Below are positions 1 through 6,739 of a DNA stretch of 8,261 bases, piece after piece. This stretch comes from Bacteroidota bacterium (GTDB lineage: Bacteria; Bacteroidota; Bacteroidia; SpSt-205; S141-50): positions 1 through 8,261 of the forward strand of contig WFXK01000363.1 of NCBI GenBank assembly GCA_015490695.1. The letters run 5' to 3'. The notes under the pieces are model-generated. The model was not told the DNA's origin and did no database searches. It worked only from the letters and a program-made list of their open reading frames with translations. Every line of letters starts with the position of its first letter. Within the stretch, counting starts at the first letter, position 1. The translations under genes and the position numbers were made by a program.

Positions 1-1
1 T

Positions 2-514
2 CATAACTTAGATGACCGTCGTATTTATGAAGGGATGTTAGTAGCCAGTGGGATTGGCATCATTATTGCTCGTAGGGCGTCAGTAGCGGGGGCTGTTGGG
101 GGCTGTCAAGCAGAAACAGGTTCAGCAGCAGCCATGGGTGCAGGTGCTATCACCTATTGCTTAGGAGGCTCTATGCAACAAATCGCTAATGCTGCAGGTA
201 TCGCTATCATGGACCTCTTAGGCTTAGTATGCGACCCTGTTGCAGGATTAGTAGAAATCCCTTGTGTGCCGAGGAACGCCAGTGCTGCTGTCGTTGCTTT
301 CGCTGCTGCACAAATGGCTTTAGCCGACTTTGATGCCGTCATCCCCCCCGATGAGGTCATAGATGCCATGGCAGAAATCGGCAATAACATGCCCGCCCGC
401 TACAAAGAAACCGCTTTAGGTGGATTAGCAGCAACCCCAACAGGAAAAAAAATCGCCCAAAAAGTACTAAAACATAAATCCCAAATACGCTATGAAGAGG
501 AAAATCCTTCTTAG
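2..514 (+). CDS. sdaA: L-serine ammonia-lyase (serine dehydratase), C-terminal part; 5' end outside window
   Basis: This enzyme deaminates L-serine to pyruvate and ammonia in the cytoplasm, using a [4Fe-4S] cluster instead of PLP. The frame is open from base 2, so only about the last 170 residues are present. The alpha-domain signature is clear: GGCQAETGSA, then CDPVAGLVEIPC and a PRNASAA stretch. Three cysteines, at bases 104-106, 230-232 and 263-265, are spaced 42 and 11 residues apart. From memory this equals the cluster-ligand spacing of the Legionella enzyme (C343, C385, C396). The protein ends in a short polar tail without the C-terminal cysteine known from some relatives. The last 23 bp overlap the protease gene that follows, which suggests co-transcription. 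The family call is firm. Whether the missing part is a fused beta domain or a separate subunit cannot be seen. Confidence 0.93.
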   Translation, partial: HNLDDRRIYEGMLVASGIGIIIARRASVAGAVGGCQAETGSAAAMGAGAITYCLGGSMQQIANAAGIAIMDLLGLVCDPVAGLVEIPCVPRNASAAVVAFAAAQMALADFDAVIPPDEVIDAMAEIGNNMPARYKETALGGLAATPTGKKIAQKVLKHKSQIRYEEENPS

Positions 515-3500
515 TGCTATCGCTTTTGTTGTGCTCCATGCACAAAACATCGTTCCAAACGTCGTACGTGTGAAATTCACACGAAAAGCCATGAGCTATT
601 ACGTGAACGGACGGTTCACCCATCCTAATATCCAAAAACTCCTCTACGCCATCCAAAGTCACACTGTAGAAAAATCCTTTATTGGAGTCCAACCCATTAC
701 CGAAAAAGAAGAGTACCGAGAAGGGAAAATAGACCTAAGTAGATGGTTTAACATCTACTACAGCGCAAATCTCAATGAATACGAGGTTGCACGAAACTTC
801 CTTGGATTAAAAGACCTCGTAGAATACGCCCACCCATGGTACCTATATGAACCCTTCTACATCCCCAATGACTTAGATACCACAGCACAACCTTTCTTAA
901 AAGTGATTCGCTGTATTGAAGCATGGGATTTGGAAAAAGGCGACACCACTATAGTAGTTGCAATTGTAGATACAGGCGTAGAATACACCCATCCTGACTT
1001 AATAGATAACTTATGGTACCATAAAGCAGACCCTATCAACGGCATAGATGATGACGGAGACGGGTACTTAGATAATTTCGTAGGCTGGGATTTTGGCGGT
1101 AACTATGCTTGGCAGAACGACCCTGACAATGACCCCTCTCCTTCTACTATTATTGTACCTGGAATAACGGAGCATGGCACAAAAGTTGCTGGTGTTGCAG
1201 TAGCAAGCACTGATAATGGAACAGGAATTGCCAGTGTAGGCTTTCGTTGTCAATTTATGCCTTTGAAGGTTGTTTCTGACGACTATCCAGGGGCTATTCG
1301 TTATGGTTATGAGGCGATTGTCTACGCCGCTGACCATGGTGCACGCATTATCAATTGCTCATGGGGCGGAACAGGATACTCTATCTTAGGACAACAAGTA
1401 GTCAGCTATGCAGCATTAAACCGAAATGCCTTAGTGGTTGCTGCAGCAGGAAACGTTTCTAAGGAAGTACGCTACTACCCCGCTTCCTATGACCACGTCC
1501 TAAGTGTAACCTCTATACGAGAAGACGGCGTTTATGCAGGAACTACCTATGGCTATCACATTGATATTAGTGCCCCTTGTAATGGATTAACTACAGGATT
1601 AAATGGAACTTATCCTGGAACAGGAGGGTACTATACTTCTTTTGCTTCACCTGTAGCTGCAGGTGCAGCCGCCATTGTCGCCTCTTACTTCCCCAATCAT
1701 ACCGCCCTGCAAATCGCAGAAGTGCTCCGTGTGACCGCAGACGACGGCATCTACCTACTTAACCCCGATAAACTCCATAAATTAGGCAAAGGACGCTTAG
1801 ACCTCTATAAAGCCCTTACCTACGAACCCCCAGCAGTACGAATCCAAAACAAACAAATGTTTGATAATAACAACAACATCTGGGAAAGTGGCGACACTAT
1901 CCGAATCTTTTTAACCCTTAAAAACTACTTAGCAAACACTTATAACTTAAGTGTCCGATTAGAAAGCACTGTGCCCTTTGTGACACCGCTTGCTCCCCTA
2001 TCTATCCAATACGGTGCTATTGTAACCAACCAACAACAAACGAACAATACCCCCTTTCTACTTTACATTGACCCAGCAGCCCCTAAGGATACTTTAATAT
2101 GGATTAGAGTTGTTTATCAAGACGGGGCTTACACCGACTGGGAATACTTTCCATTACTCATTAATCCTACTTTCTTAGACCTTCAAGGGAGCCGATTGCT
2201 AACCACAGTAAATAACCGCGGCAACTGGGGATACAACGATTACCCTAATAACCAGCAAGGCTGGGGATTGATAATAGACGGTATACGAAACATCCTCACA
2301 GAAGGAGGCATCGTAATCGCTTATAAAGATGGAAGGATTTCTAATAATATTCGTTCTAACATCTACGCTCCCAATGAGGATTTCGCACCTCTACAAAATA
2401 TTTACGAAGTAAAACAGCCAAAGTTAGCCAATCAAGAGATTATTGCTTATTTTGACGACAGCAAAGCACCTACCCCCTTAGATTTGGCTATTAAAGCCCA
2501 TTATTATGCCTTTTCTACTGCACCAGCAGATCGCTTCTTTATCTTTGAATACCAGATTTACAATAAAAAACTAACCTTCTTAGATAGCCTTTACTTCGCC
2601 ATCTTCGCCGATTGGTACTTAGGTGCCTTTAGCTTTAATGATTTTGGCAATAGTGACAGTGCACTAAAAATCAGCTATGCTTATGACCCATTAGAAAATA
2701 GTTTATATGCAGGAATCGCTGTATTACAAGGCCCCAATGCACCTTTTAGAGCTGCTATCATTAACGGCAGTGACCCTAATATTGATTACAGCCGTAGTAG
2801 TAAATGGAGTTGGTTGACAAGTCCTCCACAATGGAAACGCGACACTGTAAACGTACTCCATTTAGTCGGCGTAGGTCCTTTTACCCTATTACCCAACGAT
2901 TCAGTTAAAATTGCTTTTGCTATTTTAATTGCTGACGACAGTACGCAACTATTTCAACTCTTAGATACAGCAAAAACTTTTTATCACTGTGCAACACGAG
3001 AAGACTTAATGGTTTTAGACTTAGGCAATGATACCAGCGTATGCCGTTCTATTACCTTAGATGGTACTATTCCAGGCGGTGTTGTTTATCAATGGAGCCA
3101 TGGTCCGCAGCAACCTGTTGTAACCATAACGCAGTCAGGAAGCTATCAATTGACTGTAGTGGACAATCAAGGATGCGTACTACAAGACCAAATCAATATC
3201 CAAGTAGTTCAACCACCGCAACCTTTATATACCATTACGCCTAAGAAGGCTAATGTTGGCGATACCATTGCCTTCTTTGATGCCAGTCAAAACACAACAC
3301 AGCGCCTGTGGCAATTCGGAGACGGCTACGGCAGCTATCAAGATAGTACTTACCACGTCTATAGCCAAGCAGGTACTTATCAAGTCCAACTCTATTTAAC
3401 TAATGCCTATTGCGATACTTCCATTTACGATACCGTTATCATCCGTAACGTATCCAAAGCCCTTTTACCAGAAGAGACAATAAAAATATATCCCAATCCT

Positions 3501-3704
3501 GTTAGTGATAAATTATTCATTCACCTTCCTTCTCCACAGCCTTTTGAAGTGTTTCTTTATAATATCCAAGGAAAGCTTTGCTTACAAAGACGCTTTGAAA
3601 AAGGAAAAGGAAGATTAGAAATGAAAAATCTTCCTTCAGGTATTTACCTTCTAAGAGTCCAATATCATCAGCGTTATCAAATGATAAAACTCTATAAACG
3701 GTGA
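492..3704 (+). CDS. Secreted subtilisin-family (S8) serine protease with Ig/PKD-like modules and T9SS sorting domain
   Basis: This 1070-residue protein should be an extracellular or surface endopeptidase. Residues 1-18 form a signal peptide ending LHAQ; a propeptide-like region follows (IVPNVVRVKF, about 20-130). The S8 domain (about 130-440) has Asp160 in VVAIVDTGVEYTHPDL, His228 in EHGTKVAG, Asn321 in AAAGN as oxyanion residue, and nucleophile Ser383 in YTSFASPVAAG, so the catalytic set is complete. A DDDGDGYLDN stretch before the histidine resembles the Ca-binding insert of Bacteroidota subtilases. Residues about 455-560 match a DxNNNxWESGDT module often found after such domains. Residues about 560-830 are beta-rich and unassigned. 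An Ig-like LGNDTSVC module (about 840-910) and a PKD domain with WQFGDGYG (about 914-985) follow. The tail from about 998, with YPNP at 1000-1003 and LPSGIYLLRV, is a type A T9SS sorting domain. The ATG at 492 is chosen because it yields the signal peptide. Substrate unknown. Confidence 0.95.
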   Translation: MKRKILLSAIAFVVLHAQNIVPNVVRVKFTRKAMSYYVNGRFTHPNIQKLLYAIQSHTVEKSFIGVQPITEKEEYREGKIDLSRWFNIYYSANLNEYEVARNFLGLKDLVEYAHPWYLYEPFYIPNDLDTTAQPFLKVIRCIEAWDLEKGDTTIVVAIVDTGVEYTHPDLIDNLWYHKADPINGIDDDGDGYLDNFVGWDFGGNYAWQNDPDNDPSPSTIIVPGITEHGTKVAGVAVASTDNGTGIASVGFRCQFMPLKVVSDDYPGAIRYGYEAIVYAADHGARIINCSWGGTGYSILGQQVVSYAALNRNALVVAAAGNVSKEVRYYPASYDHVLSVTSIREDGVYAGTTYGYHIDISAPCNGLTTGLNGTYPGTGGYYTSFASPVAAGAAAIVASYFPNHTALQIAEVLRVTADDGIYLLNPDKLHKLGKGRLDLYKALTYEPPAVRIQNKQMFDNNNNIWESGDTIRIFLTLKNYLANTYNLSVRLESTVPFVTPLAPLSIQYGAIVTNQQQTNNTPFLLYIDPAAPKDTLIWIRVVYQDGAYTDWEYFPLLINPTFLDLQGSRLLTTVNNRGNWGYNDYPNNQQGWGLIIDGIRNILTEGGIVIAYKDGRISNNIRSNIYAPNEDFAPLQNIYEVKQPKLANQEIIAYFDDSKAPTPLDLAIKAHYYAFSTAPADRFFIFEYQIYNKKLTFLDSLYFAIFADWYLGAFSFNDFGNSDSALKISYAYDPLENSLYAGIAVLQGPNAPFRAAIINGSDPNIDYSRSSKWSWLTSPPQWKRDTVNVLHLVGVGPFTLLPNDSVKIAFAILIADDSTQLFQLLDTAKTFYHCATREDLMVLDLGNDTSVCRSITLDGTIPGGVVYQWSHGPQQPVVTITQSGSYQLTVVDNQGCVLQDQINIQVVQPPQPLYTITPKKANVGDTIAFFDASQNTTQRLWQFGDGYGSYQDSTYHVYSQAGTYQVQLYLTNAYCDTSIYDTVIIRNVSKALLPEETIKIYPNPVSDKLFIHLPSPQPFEVFLYNIQGKLCLQRRFEKGKGRLEMKNLPSGIYLLRVQYHQRYQMIKLYKR

Positions 3705-4486
3705 CAAAGATAGAATATGTAAAGGTTGCTTATAAGGAACGGGTAGCCTATATTACTTTAAGCCATAAGGAACGAAAAAATGTTTTTGGCTATCCCATGG
3801 TAGAAGCATTAAAAAATGCTTTGGAAAAAGTTGCTAAAGAACGACGGGCTAAGGTCGTTGTATTCGCTTCTGAATGTGACGTCTTCTCAGATGGGTATGA
3901 CTATGCCTACCTTTATAAACTCCAACAATTGGGTGTAAATGAACAAATGGTAGACCTGAACCATTTAGCACAATTGTATTTAATGGTATTTAATTATCCT
4001 TTAGTCACTGTAGCACAAGTTTGGGGAGATGTTAAAGGACCTGCAGCTACCCTATTAGCCCTTTCCGATTTTATTTTTTGTTTAGAAGAAGTACAATGGG
4101 AATTTACAGATGCCCAATTAGGACTTATTCCCGCTTTTGAAGTTTATTTGTTAAAAATCAAATACAACGTTGCAACAGCACGCTACTTGTTTTTAATGCC
4201 TGAAATGCATTCTTCTATTGACTTAGCACGCATGGGTATTCTATATAAATTGTTCACCGATAAAGAAACCTTGATAGAAGAAAGTGAACAATTCATTCAA
4301 AAACTTCTAACTCAAAACTCTTTGACTTCTATGCAATTTATCAAGCGGATGTCTTTAGATATGCAACAAATGGCGGTTAATCAGGCGCTTCATTTAAGTT
4401 TAAAAATGGGAGCAAAAGCAAGATTAACCGATGAAGGGAAATTAGCAATTGTTGCACGGCTAAAGCAACAAAAATTAGAGTGGTGA
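3701..4486 (+). CDS. Divergent enoyl-CoA hydratase/isomerase (crotonase-fold) protein
   Basis: This 261-residue cytoplasmic protein has the length and order of elements of the crotonase superfamily, which binds acyl-CoA thioesters. The start is GTG at 3701, overlapping the protease stop as GTGA and implying translational coupling. VFSDGYD (61-67) fits the first oxyanion-hole loop, usually AF(S/C)AGAD. VKGPAAT (111-117) fits the GGG(C)E loop, and FTDAQLGLIPA (135-145) fits the QPE-x-x-LG-x-x-P motif. Aligned by these anchors, the residue equal to rat Glu144 is Thr117 and that equal to Glu164 is Asp137, so neither usual acid/base glutamate is kept. The GLIPA stretch resembles methylglutaconyl-CoA hydratase-like proteins, some of which also lack the first glutamate. 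The fold call is confident. The reaction is not, and a non-hydratase role is possible. The flanking genes do not suggest a pathway. The last codons form the left arm of an inverted repeat. Confidence 0.85.
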   Translation: MTKIEYVKVAYKERVAYITLSHKERKNVFGYPMVEALKNALEKVAKERRAKVVVFASECDVFSDGYDYAYLYKLQQLGVNEQMVDLNHLAQLYLMVFNYPLVTVAQVWGDVKGPAATLLALSDFIFCLEEVQWEFTDAQLGLIPAFEVYLLKIKYNVATARYLFLMPEMHSSIDLARMGILYKLFTDKETLIEESEQFIQKLLTQNSLTSMQFIKRMSLDMQQMAVNQALHLSLKMGAKARLTDEGKLAIVARLKQQKLEW

Positions 4487-4510
4487 TAGTAAAAAGTTTT
4501 TGTTGCTTTA
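4461..4510. repeat. Perfect 14-bp inverted repeat across gene end and promoter
   Basis: The left arm TAAAGCAACAAAAA (4461-4474) lies in the last codons of the hydratase-fold gene. The right arm TTTTTGTTGCTTTA (4497-4510) is its exact reverse complement. The 22-nt spacer holds the stop codon (4484-4486). The stem is AT-rich, with three G:C pairs, and the right arm is not followed by a T run, so it is not a classic intrinsic terminator. It could be an mRNA 3' hairpin protecting the upstream message, a weak bidirectional terminator (the T run is within the arm), or an operator, because the -33 element of the next promoter lies in the right arm. Confidence 0.7.
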
Positions 4511-4530
4511 TAAAAAGTTGTCTACATTTG
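4499..4530 (+). promoter_or_regulatory. Bacteroidota-type promoter (-33 TTTG, -7 TAnnTTTG)
   Basis: TACATTTG at 4523-4530 fits the TAnnTTTG -7 consensus of the Bacteroidota primary sigma factor exactly. TTTG at 4499-4502 lies 20 nt upstream, within the spacing range usual for the -33 element; a second TTG sits at 4503-4505. Transcription should start a few bases after 4530, giving a leader of about 25-30 nt before the ATG at 4563. The -33 element overlaps the right arm of the inverted repeat at 4461-4510, which may link promoter access to that structure. The assignment rests on sequence match only. Confidence 0.65.
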
Positions 4531-4562
4531 AAAAGCATTTTCAATCTTAAGATAGTAATACT

Positions 4563-6431
4563 ATGAGAAGCGCTATTTTTTTTATTGTAGGGTGGTTATG
4601 GCTTTATGCCCAGGAAATTACGGTTGCTATTGCCCCAGAAGTTGCACAAAAGCACAAGATTCCATTAAAAGTCCGTAAAGGCACTTTAACAACATTAAGA
4701 AGTTATGAACATCATCCTGACCCCAACGTTGTAGATTATCGTTTTTCATTGCAGCGGATTGACCATCCTGTTGACCCTGCTTTAGCAGCAGTTAAAGCCC
4801 ATTATACGGCATTAAAAAAACAAGCGAAAGCAGAAGGAGGCCTTTCGGAAATCCTTCAAAAGACGGCACAAATTCAACCTGTTATAGGTGCTAGCTTTGC
4901 AGGAAACCAGTTTGACGGCTCAACACCACCCGATAATACTATCGCCATCTCTAACGGGGGTATTATTGTTACTGTGGTTAATTCCAATATCGCTTATTAC
5001 AATACTTCAGGTACTCAATTGTATTCGTCTTCTTTGGCAGCATTTTACAACAACAACTACACGGCATTCCTTTATGACCCCTTAGTGCTTTATGACCCCC
5101 AAATAGACCGCTTCATCATGGTAGTACTTCATGGTTCAGACCCACAAACTTCAAAAGTGCTATTAAACATTTCTAAAACCAATGACCCAACCCAAGGGTG
5201 GTGGGTATATGAAATCTCAGGCGACCCCGCAGGTTTAGGTAGATGGTTTGACTACCCCAAATTAGGAGTCTCTACAGATGATATTTTCATTACAGGAAAT
5301 CTATACAATGCGAATAATCAATTTCAAGAAGTTATCATCTTCCAAATTAGCAAAAATTCCGTTATCAATGGAGGGAACATACAAGGTGTCTACTTTACGC
5401 AATTACAAAATAGCCCCTTTACCCTCTTGCCTTTAACAGGCGCTAACGGAAACTATGGACCTCCTTATTACTTAGTTTCTGTAAACCCCCAAACCGATGC
5501 TATTTATGTTTATGAAGTGACCGATAGAGCAACAGGTAATCCAGTGATTAACGCTTATACAATCTCTAATGTGAGCATTAACATTGCTATTGGAGGGGAT
5601 GCTGTGCAAAAGGGAACGAATGTAGTGTTAGACGTAGGAGATACGCGTGTCTTAAGCGGTTTTTATCACAATGGCATAGCCCATTTCGTACATAATAATA
5701 TTTTTGACCCCCAAATAGGCTATAATGGAGTTGCATATCATAGAGTTACTATTAGTACCTTACAAGCGAGTTCTGCTGTTTATGGGGATGCTAATGTAGA
5801 CTTTGCTTATCCTGCTATTGCATGGATGGGAACAAATCCTAATGACCAAACTGTAGCGATTAACATTTTAGCTTCGGATGCGCAGTCGTATCCTTCCCAT
5901 TTAGTGATGATTGTTGAAACCAATATGAACAATGCTATATGGACTCTAGTGAAAGCAGGAGAGCGTTTTGTGGATTATTTAGCAGCACAAAGCAACGGAG
6001 TAACACGTTGGGGCGACTACACAGGAATAACAAGGAAATACAACGCTTCTGTCCCAGAGGTTTGGGTAGCGGGGCAATACGGTGCCTCCGTAGGACAATA
6101 TAATGCCTTTAATACATGGATTGCCCAAATCTTCCGCAGCGACTTAGCAAGTACAGCAACCGCGCAGCCTGCTACAGTAATTCATCTGTATCCTAATCCT
6201 GTACCTCAATGGTTTACTTTAAGTTTTTCGCTTAACGAGCCTCAATGGATTACGATTGCTGTTCAGGATGTACAAGGGCGTGAGGTTGCCCTTCTGTTGC
6301 AGGACCGTCTACACCAAGGAACTCACCAACTCCGCTTTGACCTTAACGCCCTCGCAAAAGGAACCTATGTATTAACCATACAAAACCATGAAGGGAAAAT
6401 TGTGGCTTATAAAACCTTTATTGTGGATTAG
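4563..6431 (+). CDS. Secreted beta-propeller-like protein with T9SS C-terminal sorting domain
   Basis: This 622-residue protein is predicted to be exported and then secreted or anchored on the cell surface by the T9SS. Residues 1-17 form a signal peptide ending LYAQ. Residues about 20-105 are a charged, probably helical segment. The body (about 110-535) reads like a family of uncharacterised beta-propeller or sialidase-like proteins. Recognisable elements are STPPDNTIAISNGG, IAYYNTSGTQLY, FLYDPLVLYDPQIDRFIMV, SKTNDPTQGWWVYEI, FDYPKLGVSTDDIFITGN and RWGDYTGI. I see no catalytic motif, so function is unassigned. The tail (about 540-622) has YPNP at 543-546, VQDVQGRE and LAKGTYVLTI, a type A sorting domain. 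It is transcribed separately from the upstream genes, from the promoter at 4499-4530. Its last 44 bp overlap the start of the small ORF that follows. The ATG at 4563 is chosen because it yields the signal peptide. Confidence 0.88.
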   Translation: MRSAIFFIVGWLWLYAQEITVAIAPEVAQKHKIPLKVRKGTLTTLRSYEHHPDPNVVDYRFSLQRIDHPVDPALAAVKAHYTALKKQAKAEGGLSEILQKTAQIQPVIGASFAGNQFDGSTPPDNTIAISNGGIIVTVVNSNIAYYNTSGTQLYSSSLAAFYNNNYTAFLYDPLVLYDPQIDRFIMVVLHGSDPQTSKVLLNISKTNDPTQGWWVYEISGDPAGLGRWFDYPKLGVSTDDIFITGNLYNANNQFQEVIIFQISKNSVINGGNIQGVYFTQLQNSPFTLLPLTGANGNYGPPYYLVSVNPQTDAIYVYEVTDRATGNPVINAYTISNVSINIAIGGDAVQKGTNVVLDVGDTRVLSGFYHNGIAHFVHNNIFDPQIGYNGVAYHRVTISTLQASSAVYGDANVDFAYPAIAWMGTNPNDQTVAINILASDAQSYPSHLVMIVETNMNNAIWTLVKAGERFVDYLAAQSNGVTRWGDYTGITRKYNASVPEVWVAGQYGASVGQYNAFNTWIAQIFRSDLASTATAQPATVIHLYPNPVPQWFTLSFSLNEPQWITIAVQDVQGREVALLLQDRLHQGTHQLRFDLNALAKGTYVLTIQNHEGKIVAYKTFIVD

Positions 6432-6627
6432 TTTGCTTTTGTTTATGGCACACGATTGCAATAAAAAAGAGCATTCTAAGCAAACGCTTCCATCTACTAC
6501 AGCCAAAGAAGCAGGACAACAGGGAAAACCCGCTAAAGGAATTCACCCTCAACAAGCTCCTAAGCATCACGCCCCTAATCAAGAAGAAATAGACAGCATA
6601 AAACAACACTACAGAAATAAAAAATAG
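6388..6627 (+). CDS. Small exported or lipoprotein-like hypothetical protein (79 aa)
   Basis: I do not recognise this gene. The ORF starts within the last 44 bp of the upstream T9SS gene, in another frame. The N-terminus MKGKLWLIKPLLWISLLLFM is a basic start plus hydrophobic core, followed by AHDCNKK. The single Cys at residue 24 followed by NKK resembles Bacteroidota lipoproteins, but Asp before the Cys is not a good lipobox residue. Lipidation is therefore doubtful, and a membrane-anchored peptide is the alternative. The rest (about 26-79) is polar and low in complexity, rich in Lys, Gln, His and Pro, probably disordered, and ends in a short helix-like EEIDSIKQHYRNKK. Overlap with the upstream gene suggests co-transcription. 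Support is the signal-like N-terminus and the separate polar tail beyond the overlap. It could still be a chance ORF. Confidence 0.5.
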   Translation: MKGKLWLIKPLLWISLLLFMAHDCNKKEHSKQTLPSTTAKEAGQQGKPAKGIHPQQAPKHHAPNQEEIDSIKQHYRNKK

Positions 6628-6739
6628 AAACAAGCCTTAAAAAAACTCCCCACCTTTTGCAAAATGAGATAATCTTTTCTCCTTTCTTTAAAAACGGCTT
6701 ATTAGCACGAAACATTGCAAAAGAAGTTAACGTATAACA
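6628..6739. other. Intergenic spacer before the pseudogene
   Basis: This spacer holds no TAnnTTTG match and no convincing terminator hairpin. A 10-bp palindrome TTTTGCAAAA lies at 6655-6664, and TTGCAAAA recurs at 6715-6722. Both are short and AT-rich, so chance is likely. If the downstream pseudogene once had its own promoter, I cannot see it now. Confidence 0.4.

Noticed and set aside
357..692. Minus-strand ORF of 111 codons across the sdaA-protease junction.
   Set aside because: Both plus-strand genes are clear homologues here; the antisense frame shows no recognisable protein.
4461..4510. Inverted repeat as a classic intrinsic terminator.
   Set aside because: The stem is AT-rich, the loop is long, and no T run follows the right arm. 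It is kept as an inverted repeat without that label.
6655..6664. Palindrome TTTTGCAAAA as an operator.
   Set aside because: It is only 10 bp, AT-rich, and recurs by chance in the pseudogene body at 7430-7439.
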